Shown here piece after piece: positions 32,090 through 44,130 of a stretch of DNA of 64,000 nucleotides. The stretch lies in the NCBI GenBank assembly GCA_034359265.1, contig CP136896.1, forward strand, positions 18,321,501 to 18,385,500. The letters are read 5' to 3'. The notes beneath the pieces were generated by a model, which ran no database searches, was not told where the DNA came from, and worked only from the letters and a program-made list of their open reading frames with translations. The translations under genes and the position numbers were made by a program. Position 1 is the first letter of the stretch. Each line of letters begins with the position of its first letter. The DNA is from Canna indica. Its lineage: Eukaryota; Streptophyta; Magnoliopsida; Zingiberales; Cannaceae.

Positions 32090-33089
32090 CACTCACAACT
32101 TAGGGACAACATTCACCCAAAAAGAAGGAGACCTGATCAAGTTCCCCACGACGAAGTCTTGAACACCCCCCATCCGGAGAAAGGTGAGGATCCCAAAATT
32201 TGGAGCACCAGGACTACTCTCCCTCTCGATGCGAGACCCTTTTTCGAGCACATCTTGACAACCAGCCTCGCACCGAGGAGCGAATTACCCACTACCCTGA
32301 CATCTTACAACCGAACAAGGGCCCTCGCGCTGCACCTGATAGCATTTTAGACCATGATGCTCTACCACGGAGCAACTAATTATGCACTCTATAGAGCCTT
32401 CCCGACATTCTTGGGAAAAACCGCCCTATTGTGGTTGCTTCTCTTCCGTCGGGGTCTATCTACTCTTTCGATAACCTTTCCTGTGTTTGCCTTAACCGAT
32501 TCACCACATTGTGGGTACACCACAAAATAGGAGCTGCCTCCACTATGTTAGGAAGGGGCAGCATGAGCCCCTAAGAGAATACCTGAATAGGTTTCGGCCA
32601 TAGTGGCATATTTGCAACCTCGACCCACAGATCGAGCTTTTTTGCATTCAACTCGAGTTAAAACTCAGACTCTTTGCTGACCTGATCACCCTCGCGAAAT
32701 CTAAAGACATGGTCGAATTTCAAGAGAAAGTCGCTACTTTCATAAAGATGGAAGACCTCCGAGAGGCCAAGAGGACTGTATGGCAAAATCTTAAGACTGT
32801 CGTCAAAGACAAAAAATCCAGAAAAGGAGATAAGAGAAGTGAAGATCGGAATCTCCATGAGCAAAATAGTGGCAGAGGGCCGAGGTCACCACTTTGATTG
32901 AGTGTCTGATTCAAAAAATATACTCCTTTCAATACTAGGAAGGAAACTATCCTCCGTGACATCTACCACCTGAAGCTCTTCAGATACCTTGCCAACATAG
33001 GAAATCAAAAGCTACCGTCGAATGCTGACATGAGAAAGAGATTTGCCTTCCATGACACCTACGATCACACAACCGAGGAGAGTGTGGTA
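32090..33089 (+). pseudogene. Tat-like gypsy gag, 5' portion
   Basis: The retrotransposon gag domain is recognisable in pieces: LTSYN, DP-like region, then HLIAF, GATNYALYRAFP, FLGKTALLW, and in another frame SIYSFDNL. Frame changes and stops are frequent. The C-terminal segment near 33020-33089 has FAFHDTYDHTTEES, which corresponds to the YCRFH..HGH.TEEC motif of Tat gag proteins. The reading frame is interrupted at 33089 by LARD-1 and resumes at 51561. Confidence 0.7.
33085..33089 (+). other. Target-site duplication TGGTA, left copy of LARD-1
   Basis: TGGTA immediately precedes the 5' LTR and is repeated at 51556-51560 after the 3' LTR. Confidence 0.92.
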
Positions 33090-33423
33090 TGTTGGCTGAG
33101 GGTTTTTCCTTCGTGCTCTACTCTCTTTATGGTTATTCTAATGATAACAAGCTAAGTCTATCTAACCAGGTTCTTGAAGCATGAAGGTCGCAGGCTCGAT
33201 AAAAGGCAAAAGCCGATTTCATAGTTTGTGACATCTATCTCGATACGATGACGTTTACGACGACCTATAGAAGTTTGATGTGTGTACCAAAGACGTAATG
33301 GGTGAGTTTAGAGAACACATTAAAAGCTCTTCAAATTAACGAACGCTGAAGGCTGGAACCCGAAAACAAAGCATGCATGAAAAAAACTAGAAAATAAAAG
33401 CTTAGTCTAGGTTTGGTTGAACG

Positions 33424-33570
33424 GTCGATCGACCGAATGTGGTCAAAAATTGGTAGTAGCTAATTCGGTAGACCAGTCAATCGACCGAAGTGTGCCCAAA
33501 AGCAGCAGATTATCACGATCGCTTAGGTGGTCGATCTGTCGGTCGACCAACTGATCGACCACCCAGGCGA
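33424..33570 (+). repeat. GATCGACC palindrome cluster, LARD-1 5' LTR
   Basis: Repeated GGTCGATCGACCGA, GATCGACCGAA, GGTCGATCTGTCGGTCGACC and related CG palindromes upstream of the TATA box. Copy number and order differ from the 3' LTR (39690-39870). Confidence 0.85.
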
Positions 33571-33628
33571 TCGGCCATCGCCAACGGGCTATAAAACGCT
33601 CATTGACGATACCTTGAGTTTGGGGGGT

Positions 33629-33636
33629 TATAAATA
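33629..33636 (+). promoter_or_regulatory. TATA box of the LARD-1 5' LTR
   Basis: TATAAATA followed by CCCACCC. The equivalent in the 3' LTR is TATGAATA (39925-39932), a one-base change. Confidence 0.7.
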
Positions 33637-34379
33637 CCCACCCAAAACTCTCTCCCATAAGGTTGTTGATGCCTGTGAGCCTCAAAGAGTAATCCTAAGC
33701 ATCTTTAAAACTCTCTCTTGATCAATCTTCAAAACCTAGCCCTTGATCCCTCAATCTCAAGTGTTCTTCATTGGAGGGTCCTTCAAGTTTGCTAGGCTCA
33801 ACAAGAAGAGGTGATTCTATTGTGATAAGTCCTCATTTCTCTCTTCTTGTGATTAAAGTGTTTTTAGTTTGTTTTTCATTGTATTAACTTGATTACATAA
33901 TAGACCTTGTGTAGGGTGTAGTGAGTTTGTGGTAGCCTTGGTGTTTAAGGTGTAAGGTCACTTGTTTAAAACTAGATTTGGAGTTGTTCTTAGGAATTAT
34001 GGTGGAAAAGCTCACTTGGTGTGAAGGTGGATACTTCTGGTAGTGGAAGTGCCTTCGTAAGGACTGTAGGCTCTTTTCGGTGTAAATTCCTCAATTATAA
34101 GCTACTCTTAATTTAGTGCATTTGTGTGTGAAATCCTAAGCACGAGTCTTAGGTAGTGGAGTAGGCGGTTGGCCGAACCACTATAAATTCCTTTGTGTTA
34201 GCATTGTGCTTCTTGTGTTTGCTTAACTACTTTATTTATCGCTTTCGTATTTAATCATCTAATTGTGAATTACCTATGTTGTAGGAAAATAATTAAAATC
34301 AAAAAATCAGAATTGGGTAAAAAGATTTCGGTACCACACTATTCACACCCCTCTCTAATGTGGCCATTTCACCAACATT

Positions 34380-34391
34380 TGAGATCAAAGT
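34380..34391 (+). other. Degenerate tRNA-iMet primer site of LARD-1
   Basis: TGAGATCAAAGT matches 8 of 12 bases of TGGTATCAGAGC at the expected offset after the LTR. Confidence 0.6.
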
Positions 34392-34445
34392 AGATATTAG
34401 ATTGAGATTTCACCATCTCCTCTAAATCTAGTCTCAATCCAAAAA

Positions 34446-35770
34446 ATGGCACTAGAGTTGGCAGCGTCTGTACCACCTAGGTTTGATGAGTCAAACTTTG
34501 GTCTTTGGAATGGAAGAATGTATACATTCTTAAAGACGCAAGGTATAGGTGTCTTTAATATGGTAAAGTCAAAATACATAGAACCTAAGGAAAATATGGA
34601 TGCATGGACCCCAAGAACAAATTAATATGTTTGAGTTAAATACTAAGGCAACAAATTGTATATATTGTTTTTTGAAAAATAATATTTTTAAAAAAGTCAT
34701 GCATTGTACTTCGGCATATGATATTTAGGCTCCCTTGAACATGTTTTATGATTATTCTAAAGCTGAAAAACTTGTTACCCTAAGTGGAGGAGACGATGAC
34801 AATTGTTATACTCCTATATCTAATGAAGTTCTTGAAGCTAATAGTGTATCGCCAAAGAAATACATAGAGTCAAAAGAGAAATATGATATGTCACATATGC
34901 AATGAGAAATGACACGTGAAGAAGAATTGCCCTAGTACGAAGAACAATGCAAAACGGAGGTCAAATGCTTCCACTCACTCACGTGCATCAAGTGAAGCAT
35001 CCTCACACCATGATCACAAAGCTAACATCATGAACATCGATGAGGAGGTATGTTCTTCTTATAGTCATGATAATCATAATCATAGATATAATTCATCTAG
35101 TTCCTCGGATCTTCTTTATGATGAATTATTAGACGAATGTAAAATTATGTATGCCTTGATCGTTAAAAAGGATAAAGAAAATAAAAAATTAAAGGAAGAA
35201 AATTTGACACTTAGTTCTCATTTACATGAAGTAAGACTAGAAAAAGAGAAACTAAAAATTAGTTTCACTAATTCATGTCATGATATCTTAGACATTGACA
35301 TTGACGATTTGAAAAACAAAAATGACATTTTGAAAAAGGAAAATAGTTTATTAAAAATTCAATTGCATGCACTGCATAAATCTTTGAATGATTTAAAAAA
35401 TAAGATGTTGATTTTGAATAGGAAGATTAATGCTTCCTCTCTTAAAAGTTCTAGAAATCGCAATGATTCATCTAGGAAACCCCAAAACAAAAATGCTTTT
35501 TCTAAAAATGCTCATGTTCATCGTAACTCACATGTTAAGCATTCCAATGCTAGATCCCATGTCCATAGTATAAATAAAACAAAATTTAATGAACATTATT
35601 TTTGTTATGGTATTTTTGACGATGCCATTAATGATTGTGGTTTCAATAAAAATCCAAGTGTAGCTAGAATAATTTGGATTCCAAGGCCATCTAACCCCCA
35701 AGGACCCAAAGCCATTTGGGTACCAAAAGTTTCTTGTTCCTTTGTAGGGGGAGTTACCACACAAGGATGA
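34446..35770 (+). pseudogene. SIRE-type gag of LARD-1, broken
   Basis: It begins with ATG at 34446 and a UBN2-like N-terminus (PPRFDESNFGLWNGRM). A stop follows after about 58 codons, and much of the middle of gag is lost between 34620 and 34850. A CCHC knuckle appears near 34878-34930 (CHIC-x4-H-x4-C), with the Gly codon before His changed to TGA. Then come a His/Ser-rich linker, a Lys/Glu-rich coiled coil (about 35100-35430), a degenerate second knuckle near 35600-35640, and the motif NPQGPKAIWVPK near 35693-35730, as in the copia array (TNTQGPKEIWVPK). The longest intact piece is 34916-35770. It was a retroelement capsid/nucleocapsid protein. Confidence 0.8.
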
Positions 35771-37059
35771 ATGACAAATGAAATATTAAAGTTGATCTTG
35801 GATTCGGATGAAAAAATCTTCATGAGGTTGCAACTTCAAGTCATCATGATGCCTTACTAAGGTTGGCATAAAAAAATACATCGGTATCATTTCTATCACT
35901 TAATTCCTATATAATAGTTGGAATTTTGATACTTAAATAACTTTGGTTGATTTTCGTGCTCTCATTATATTTCTCGAAAAATATTTTTTATTTTTTATTT
36001 TCCGGTCTCTTTGGAGACCTTAGTAGCCTATAAAGGGCTATTGTGACATTGCAGTTCTAAATCGAATGCTTATTTTGGTCTTTTAGTTTTCAACCGATAG
36101 GAAGGGTTGAAAATCTTATTTTTCAAGATTTTACAGTTTGATATCTCTTTGATTCATTTCGGTATCACTTTGACTTATTTGTAAATGAATCTCTACTACT
36201 TAGCAAAGTAGATATTTTGAAAATGATACTTGATCCTTATCTTTGTTGTATTATCACGATAACTTGCTAGTAGATATGATTTGATTACTATTAATGAGAT
36301 ACACTTGCAAGTTATTGAAAATGGAAGGCTATTGTCAAGAAAATGGAGAAAGAAAATAAAATCTATGAAATTCTTCAAAAAATGTGGTATGAGCATTAAT
36401 TTGGTAAAAATTCTTGCATGACACCTCTTTTCTCTTGATTAAATAAATTCCATATGCTTATGAATGATCTTGCATGTTGTTTGAGTAAAATAGCACAAAT
36501 AAGTATAATTTGGAATATAAAAAAACTCCAAAATCTTGACTCTCTTTAAGCTTACATATAGGTAGATTTTAAATCTAGAACCTTGTATCTTGATTGACAA
36601 ATTTGTCATGAGCATAAATTGTAGAATAATCACACTTAAAGAAGTATCTTGATAGACACTTAAAATTTCATATTTTAGGTCAATAAAACTGTGATGAGTG
36701 TATGTATTGAAAAATTGATATATATATATATATATATATATATGATTAAAAGTGCATAAAATTTTTAGTTAAATTATATATGCTCAAAAAACATCATTAT
36801 AAGTGATCTATACAATATCTTACTAGATAATGGAATCCTACGATAGAAATCTAAGGTTTTGCACAAAGTCCAAATATTTACAAAAATACCACTATGAATA
36901 TTAGAATTTTCTAGAAAATTGTAGAGAGGTCCATTTTGAGTGATTCTTGATTCTATGAGATTATCATGAAGTCTAGTTTATGTGAAAAAAGTTTCATAAA
37001 ATTCCAACATTTAGATCTCTCAAAATATTTTTTTATGCTAAGGGCTAGAAAACACTCCC
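35771..37059 (+). other. Non-coding internal region of LARD-1
   Basis: AT-rich with no open frame. Part of it (about 36060-36300) is homologous, in reverse, to 63700-64000 in LARD-2, which shows the two elements are the same family. Confidence 0.65.
36718..36743. repeat. TA microsatellite
   Basis: An uninterrupted (TA)n run of about 13 units inside LARD-1. Confidence 0.95.
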
Positions 37060-37259
37060 CAGCTCGACTGGTCACACGACATGCGACCGCTCGATCGACC
37101 GGCGGACAGAAAATAATCCGGTCCACCCATTTGATCGACTGTTTTAATCTAGGCCCTTCAACATAAGCATTTAAGCCTGAAACTAGGGCTCCTCTCTTCA
37201 TTTCAACCGGTCTCCCACTCACATTTCTAAGATCTTAAGGGTTCTTCTTCACTTTTAAG
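37060..37259 (+). promoter_or_regulatory. Putative internal promoter and 5' exon of the second LARD-1 gene
   Basis: A patch with CTCGATCGACCGG and TTTGATCGACTG (37088-37140) resembles the U3 palindromes of the LTRs but lies in the middle of the internal region. It is followed by CATTTAAGCC (a weak TATA-like site) and a C/T-rich stretch. That stretch ends in a splice donor AAG|GTAAAA at 37259/37260, with an acceptor TTGCAG at 37895 directly before the ATG of the downstream gene. Promoter activity and splicing are inferred. Confidence 0.4.
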
Positions 37260-37895
37260 GTAAAAACACAACTCTTAGCTCTAACATATGAGTTAGTTCA
37301 TCATGTTGAGCAGATCTTTCATCTCCCTTCATCTCTATGTCTAAGTTTACTCATAAAATCATGATTCATGATTTTCTACTCTATGCATAGTGGTTTTTCC
37401 TTGACATTTTTGGCTCAAAACAGGTTCTAGGGAAGAAAAATCAAATTTCTTGTGTCTTTTGTGTGTTTTAAATCTTTCTCTTCATGAAATATCATATTTT
37501 TCATATTTTTTGTTTGTTGTCAAAAAGGATCTTCATGATGGTTTCAATTGCTCATTTCTTTTTGAAAATGCCAAAATAAAATGGGTGTTCCTTTTGGTTC
37601 CTTTTTCTTCTTTTTTTTTTAATTTTTTTTAAAATCCAGATGGTGCATATTGGTGTCTTAAAAAATTCTACTCTTTTTTTAAAAAAAGGATAATAAAAGA
37701 AAAAAAGGGAGAAAATTAAATTTTGGACTCATCTATTGATATTTGCCATTAATGCTTAACTCTCAAGAAGAAACATAGGAATAAGATTTTTGTAAAATTT
37801 CATGTTGATCTTAAAAGTGTCCCTTCTTTTTGGCTTAGGTGCATACATTACCCATCAAAACTAATTATATGCACTTTATCCTAGTTGTCTTGCAG

Positions 37896-39075
37896 ATGGC
37901 ACCCAAGACAAAGCTTACAAGTTTGTCTAATAATCTCTTAACCTCCATAGGCAAGACTCAAGCCACTAGGTCCGTAGACAGAACCATCTTACAAACTCGT
38001 CTAGTAAACCTAGGAGACCTAGAAAAGTATGACATTAGAAGTAGACTTGTAGCCCTAGGATGGGTAGAATACATAGGGAGACAGGTATCAATGTGTCCCA
38101 TATTGGTAAAGACATTCTTCTCTAACCTCGAGATAGATAAGGCTAGAATAGGTGACTCACTAGTCCTTAGATCTGAAATCCTAGGTAAATCCATAGTCAT
38201 CACTGAAACAACCATTAGGGATGCATTTGGGTTCCCTCTGCTAGGAAGATCCGTATATAACATGTCCACACAGCATTTTCATGAGGATTTTCCTAGTTCT
38301 GAGGTTGTGTCAGCCATTTGTCCTGAAGGTTACCAAGGGATGCTTCCTACTCAAAGCATCAAACTGTCAACTACTGCTAGGATTATGCATCTCATCATTG
38401 CTTATAATATACTTCCTAGGGCAGGACATTCTAACGAGGTAACCAGCACGAGCACTAGAGTGCTCTTTTATGCTATGACCCGCAGGCCTATAAAGATTCC
38501 CGATCTTATGCTTTGTTACATAGCGGATTTTCATGCCTCTAGAAAGCAAGCCCTACCTTATGCCATAGTAATATCTCATTTCATCTATGTTGCTGGAGTA
38601 AACAAGTCCAAATTTGAGATAGAGTCTGTGCCCAAAGCAAAAGACACCTATACCCTAAACCGTAAGAAAATACTTGAAAACCAGTGCGGTAAGAGGGTAC
38701 GGGGGGCACCTGAGGCGCACATCGACGATGATGAAAATAGGGATGAAGCGGATGCTAGTGGAAGCTCGACAGCTGCTACTCATATTGAGCATTTGGGAGA
38801 GTTGGAGCATCGATTTGCTTAGTTTTATATTGACCAATTGGAATGGAACAGAAGTACGACAGGGCGTCTAGATGAGTACGACCGACGCATCAATCAGTAT
38901 GGAGATAGTCGATGAATACGATCGCCGCATGGATGAGTATAGTCAACGCATCGATCAGTACAGTCAGAGAGTTGATGAGTACGGTCGTCGTGTTGATGAG
39001 ATGTATGGACGGGTGGATGAGATGTGACAATACTATCAGACGCATCTACCACCTCCACCTCCGGAGGATGATTAG
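37896..39075 (+). pseudogene. Transposase_32-like gene of LARD-1 with C-terminal coiled coil
   Basis: The ATG at 37896 (MAPKTKLTSL) immediately follows a TTGCAG acceptor; an in-frame upstream ATG at 37839 lies in the presumed intron. The first 308 codons are open to a TAG at 38820. The region around residues 45-150 (WVEYIGRQVSM, FFSNLEI, GKSIVITETTIRDAFGFP) resembles the Pfam 'putative plant transposon protein' family (PF20167, Transposase_32), whose biochemical role is unknown. Beyond the TAG the same frame continues, then shifts by one base, through a heptad-like repeat (VDEYDRRMDEYSQRIDQY), and ends in a PPPPP-EDD tail at a TAG at 39073-39075 after one more in-frame TGA. Three lesions therefore separate it from a gene of about 390 codons. 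It takes the place of pol. Confidence 0.7.
38860..39030 (+). repeat. Tandem 21-bp coiled-coil-coding repeat
   Basis: Degenerate units of the form GATGAGTACGNNCGNCGC encode (V/M/I)DEY(D/S/G)(R/Q)R repeated about seven times, a seven-residue unit fitting a coiled coil at the end of the Transposase_32-like protein. Confidence 0.8.
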
Positions 39076-39542
39076 TCCCACTATTGCATGATGTCATTTA
39101 TTCTATGGACTTGTATTAATACTGAACTTTGCCTAGACTATTTTGTATTTGTATTTGAGACTGCTTGCCTTTATATTTTTGTGGTTACGTTGACCTTATT
39201 TTTGTTGCACTTAATTATGTGAGGATTGTATGATATTGCACATAATCATATGACTTATCATTAACATGCATGACTCATACTTTTCCTTATCTTTTTTGAT
39301 TGATGACAAAAGGGGGAGAAGAGTGTACATCATGATTAGGAGTAAACATGTTTCAAATTATGGCATGATGATAGAGGAAGTGTTAAAGATATGCATATTG
39401 ATAAGGGGAGCACCAAATGTAACGTGTCTTCATCATTTTATGATGCTCTCATATATGCACTTATAAACTCATGCTTCGAACTCTAGAAAATTGATTAATA
39501 CGTTATATTTTTTTTTTTTATCATTGATGGTTTGTCATCATC

Positions 39543-39556
39543 AAAAAGGATGAGAT
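39543..39556 (+). other. Polypurine tract of LARD-1
   Basis: AAAAAGGATGAGAT directly before the 3' LTR; compare AAAAAGGGGGAGAT in the copia array. Confidence 0.7.
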
Positions 39557-40069
39557 TATTGGCTAAGGGTTTTTCCTTTGTGCTCTACTCTCTTCACGGT
39601 TATTTTGATGATAACAAACCATGTCTATCTAACCAAGTTCTTGAAGCATGAAGGCCGCAGACTTGATAAAAGGCGGAAGCTGGTTTCACCACGTTCAGTC
39701 GACCGAATGTGGTCAAAAATTGGCAGTAGCCAATTCGATCGATCGAATGTGGTGAAAAATTGGCAGTAGTTAATTCGGTCGATCGAAGTGTGCCCAAAAG
39801 CGACAAATTGCCACGGTCACTTGGACTGTCGATCAGTCGGTCGACCGACGATTGATCGGCAAGTGATCGGGCGTCAACAACGGGAAGAGAAATGCCCGTT
39901 GATGACACCTTCAGTTTGGGAGGTTATGAATACCCACCCAAAACTCTCTCCCACGGGTTTGTTGATACCTCTAAGCCTTAAAGAGTGATCCTAAGTATCT
40001 TCTAAGCTCTCTCTTGATCAAATCTTCAAAACCTATCCCTCGATCCCTCAATCTTAAGTGTTCATCATT
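39557..40069 (+). repeat. LARD-1 3' LTR, part 1
   Basis: Begins TATTGGCTAAGGG (TG changed to TA) and follows the 5' LTR to CTTAAGTGTTCATCATT, where CACTA-B is inserted. It contains GATCGACC motifs (39690-39870) and TATGAATA in place of the TATA box. Confidence 0.9.
40067..40069 (+). other. Target-site duplication ATT, left copy of CACTA-B
   Basis: ATT before the CACTA terminus is repeated at 50944-50946. The uninterrupted 5' LTR has a single ATT at the same place (TTCATTGGAGG near 33770), proving the insertion point. Confidence 0.93.
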
Positions 40070-40328
40070 CACTACTAAAATATACCACATCAGCAACGGC
40101 TGCCAGGGCCGTCAGAATCATTCATGGCTTTGCGTCGGTCTTGACGATCGTGGCTGATGTGACTAAATCAGCCGTGGCTCGCATACTGCCGACCAAAGCC
40201 GTCACTCATAGATCAAAGCGCGCATGGCGCGCAAAATAAAATAGGTTAGTAGCCATGGCTTAGCGGGGGCCCCGGAGCCGTTGGTGATGAGAGTAACCGG
40301 GCGCGCGAAATAAAATAGGTTAGTAGCC
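40070..40328 (+). repeat. CACTA-B 5' terminal and subterminal repeats
   Basis: The CACTACT terminus is followed by GCCGTGGCTGATG-type motifs in both orientations. A 29-bp direct repeat (40227-40255 and 40301-40329, GCGCGC(A/G)AAATAAAATAGG...) ends exactly at the breakpoint with the gypsy fragment. Confidence 0.88.
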
Positions 40329-41540
40329 ACCAAGATGTACCGGGATTTAAGGCAGCATTACTGGTAGAAAGGTATGAAAAGAGAGGTGGCAGAGTTTATT
40401 TCCAAATGTCTAGTATGCCAGTAGGTGAAGGCCGAACACCTTAAGCCTGCAGGGCTTCTGCAAAACCTCGAGGTGCTCGAGTGGATATGGGAGAAAATCA
40501 CCATGGATCTAGTGACCGGATTGCCTAAGTCAAAAGGCGGTTTTAATTCGATTTGGGTGGTAGTGGACCGGTTAACCAAGACCGCGCACTTCATACCAGT
40601 GAAAACTACCTTCTCTGTGGAGCAGTATGCCCGACTGTTCTTGGATAGGATTATGGCATATCATGGTACCCCGGTGATGATTATATCCGACCGTGGTACC
40701 CATTTCATAGCCCAGTTTTGGCAGTCCTTCTAGGAAGCCTTGGGTACCCAAGTGCATTTCAACATAGCTTTCCATTCGCAGATTGACGGGCAGTCAGAGA
40801 GGACCATCCAAACTTTGGAGGACTTGCTGAGAGCATGCATCCTGGATATGGCCGACGGCTGGGAGAGGCGCCTACCACTGATAGAATTTGCCTACAACAA
40901 TAGCTATCACAGTAGCATTGGCATGGCTCCTTTTGAGGCTTTGTATGGGCGACGGTGTAGGTCTCTAGTGGGCTGGTTTGAGGCAGGGCAATCATTCATG
41001 GTGGGTCCCGACCTGGTTGAGGAAGCGGTAGAGAAAGTAAAGGCCATTAAGGAAAGATTGTTGGTGGCACAGAGTCAACAAAAAATGTATGCCGATAAGA
41101 AGGCCAGGGAATTGAAATTTACAGACGGTGACTTAGTCTTTCTGAAGGTCTCTCCTATGAAAGGGGTGGTTTGGTTTGGGAAAATGGGGAAACTGAGCCC
41201 TAGATACATTGGGCCTTTTCTCGTCCATAAGCAGAGGGGCGAGGTGGCCAATGAGCTGGCATTGCCTCCTAGCCCGAGTAAAGTGCACCCGGTCTTTTAT
41301 GTATCCATGTTGCGGAAGTATGTAAAAGATGATTCGCATGTGATCGAGCCCTCTTCTATCGAGGTAGATTCAGCCATCTCATTCGAGGAAAGGCCGGTAG
41401 AGATTCTTGACCGCCAGATCAGGAAGCTAAGGTCCAAGGAAATTCCCCTGATAAAGGTCAGATGGGAGCACCATTCCGGGCAAGAGGCCACATGGGAGAT
41501 AGAGCAGGACATGAGAGAGCGCTACCCTTCCTTGTTCTAG
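40329..41540 (+). pseudogene. Gypsy-1 integrase and chromodomain-like C-terminus
   Basis: The end of the HHCC zinc-binding region (KCLVC) is followed by the integrase core with catalytic acids in TMDLVTGLP, ISDRGTHF and GQSERTIQTL. Then come the GPY/F-type region (LSPRYIGPF, VHPVFYVSML) and a C-terminal EATWEIEQDMRERYPSLF chromodomain-like end at the stop 41538-41540. Three premature TAG codons (40365, 40422, 40731) interrupt the first part: one replaces Trp and two probably replace Gln. The frame 40740-41540 is open. Integrase inserted retroelement cDNA, and the chromodomain type targets particular chromatin in this lineage. Confidence 0.88.
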
Positions 41541-41589
41541 GAGGCGGTAAGTCCTTGTTATTCAAGTAAATTTGAGGACGAATTTCCCT

Positions 41590-41602
41590 TAAGGGGGAAG
41601 GT
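41590..41602 (+). other. Polypurine tract of gypsy-1
   Basis: TAAGGGGGAAGGT immediately before the TGTAAGACCC LTR start. Confidence 0.75.
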
Positions 41603-44127
41603 TGTAAGACCCAAAAAAGTTTCCTAATATAAAAATCTATTTTGGTGCAGCACGACGGACCCGGGGGTAGTCAAGTCGAGCCTCAGGATCGTCTCGAGTG
41701 AAAAGGTATGACTCGACTAATGATTCATGGAATCTATTTGGGTGATTAACTTTCCTTTTATGAAATCATACCTTAAATTAAGTTAACTCGATTCGTATTA
41801 TGGGTTGAGTCGGAACCCAAGTTAAGTTCGGGTTTAGTCGAGTTCCGGGTATGAGTTAAGTGAGTCATGGAGCCATCTTTGGAAAGCTAGATGAGGGATT
41901 AAAACCTTTGAGTCGCACAAGGCTGCCTATGGAGAGAGGAGAAAGAGCAAGGAGGAAGCTTGGGGACTTGGATCGATCTGGGATTCGCGTCATCGCCGAA
42001 AAAATTTCAAATCGTCGTCACCCGATCTATGTTTCTCCGCAATCTAGGTGAGTGGTTAAGTTTTGAAACTTGGGGGAGGCGGGTAGCCGAACCCCTAGAT
42101 GAGATAGGTTGAGTTTCTCGTGATCTTTCCGACGAATCTTGATTTCAACGATGTATGTTCACTGTTTTGTGGAATTTCTTGTCGGAACTCATTGTTTCTT
42201 CATCGATTTGCAAGTTTCTAGGGCTGCTGAGTCATGGAAAAAGGGGAAAGGTCATGCCAAAATTTCCCCCGATTCCCTTGATGGCAAGAAAGCCCTTAGA
42301 TGACCTCATGTCAATGTTCGATGTAGTTCCACTTGTAAATCTCACGCATTATGAAGCATGCCTTCCCTAGGAATCCCTTGAAGTGCCCGAATGAACCCTA
42401 CAGCTCATGAAGAGGGTTCGACCAAGGGTGAGGGAAGGGTAAATTAGTCCATTGACATTTAAGCTATATTCGGAATTGAAGAACTAGAGGTATAGCTAGA
42501 GTCTCCTCCCCCTTTCCTACCTTAAGGGCCATGGCCGAGCAAGGTCTTCCTTGCTCATGGTTCGGCCAAGGCTAGGGAGGGGAGAAGAGAGTAGCTTTAG
42601 ATGGAAATTACATGATTATAAGGTTCATACATAAAAATATGACAATACTTAGGAAGAACACCAAACATAGCAAGTAGCTTGATTGATTTTGAATTGTAGG
42701 AATGCTAGTCTTATAACCATCCTTAGCATTAGATCTTTAAACTTTGAAATGTTGAAATTGTTACCATGTTTTTTATTTCCTACATGTTATTTGAATTCAT
42801 TACTACCTTGCCATGCTAGATAGTTGTTCCTTATAGTGCTAAAAATTCCTAAGGTAGTGTAAAGTTGTTATGTATATACATTGTGGTCATATATAATGGA
42901 TGTTGCAATATTTGAATATTTTCCTTTGGATTATACATGCTGCCCTAAAAGTTCATGGGCGGGATTCCAAGGTCGACACACGGAATTCCTCACCCAAGGC
43001 AGTGTAGAAGGATAGGTAACATGTAAGGCGTCACTAGACGTTCATAGCACTTATATGGAAACTTAGTTAGGAGATGATAACATTTCTATGACTTCTTGTA
43101 TAGTTTTGAAAACTTAGAACTCGTAGGTGTTCACATCTTGAAAGGGCGGTACAAATTGTTGACCCTGTAGCCGGATTAAGGCTAGATACGAGCAAAGGCC
43201 CGAAGTGTATACATGGAAACCCTAGGATATTAATTGTGTGATGTGTTTGAGATGGTCCGTCGAGGAGCGTGGAGGTCAGAAATGACCAATGCTCAGCTCG
43301 GCCAGTATTGGGTCTAGAGGTGCGCCAGTGGGCCCGCTAGGTGCCAGACCCCAGTTGGGTGGGACTAGCTATCCTTACCCCATACGGTGTCCAAAGACTA
43401 GTGGACCATCCTAGTCGACGACCCGGGATTATTTGCTTACATCTTGAGATGATGTGGCCGATGGCTAGTATGATACTACCTGATATGGTAGGGACGGTTG
43501 TAACCAGGATATGATTCTATGAGTAGGCCCAAGGGCCGGATATCGAAGGCTTGATAAGCCGAGATGGCATGTTATCATGTACAGTTGGTGCAGATGGACC
43601 CGTTGGGGGTTGGTAATCGCATTAGAAATAAATTTTACCTCCTTGTACATTTCCTTTTTTGCCTTGTATGATATATATGCATGACTAAGGCTTATGTGGA
43701 GGTTCATTTGAGCCACTCACTGAGTCCCAAGTGGACTCACAGTTTATTCTTATTTTGCAGAGAATGAGTAGTAACTTGGCATGTCAACATTGTGCAGCTG
43801 GTGGGCGGGAGGCGGTGCCATATCTCGTAGCGGTGTCCATGAGTCTTAGACTAGTGCTTAGTAGTATTTGGTTTTGTTTCTGCACTGACAGTTGTAACTG
43901 AAAAAGAATTGTAAAACTTGTTACTTGAACATTCAGTTATTTTGATGTTGATGTTTCTACTTGTTTTGGAAAACTTATAGATTGTGACTTTGAAAACTTT
44001 TTATAAAGTATGTTGAGATTTCTTGCATTCGATATGTCTTGGTTTTCTTGGTGTCAGTGTAGACAGTAGGCTATAGGGCAAGATGTAGGCCATGGCCGAT
44101 CACACTATCCTCAGTTGGGGTGTGACA
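41603..44127 (+). repeat. Gypsy-1 3' LTR
   Basis: About 2.5 kb, TGTAAGACCC...GGGGTGTGACA. It contains an apparent leader-type donor AGGTGAGTGG near 42049, similar to the one near 56553 in gypsy-2. The LTR has no coding capacity. Confidence 0.8.
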
Positions 44128-44130
44128 CTG

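Larger units (their letters stand above)
33090..34377 (+). repeat. LARD-1 5' LTR
   Basis: 1288 bp, TGTTGGCTGAGGG...TTCACCAACA. GATCGACC palindromes lie at 33424-33570, the TATA box at 33629-33636 and the conserved block GGTAGTGGAGTAGGC...ACCACTATAAAT at 34148-34190. Confidence 0.9.
40329..44127 (+). mobile_element. Gypsy-1: 5'-truncated chromodomain Ty3-gypsy
   Basis: It starts in mid-integrase at 40329 and includes integrase, chromodomain-like C-terminus, polypurine tract and a full 3' LTR. No target duplication is present (left TAGCC, right CTGCA), as expected for a truncated fragment. The lineage is probably Del/Tekay, from the WE(H/x)HSGQEATWE..DMRERYP ending. Confidence 0.88.

Noticed and set aside
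37450..37632. 60-residue hydrophobic frame in LARD-1, possible membrane peptide
   Set aside because: It lies in the presumed T-rich leader intron; hydrophobicity follows from poly-T composition.
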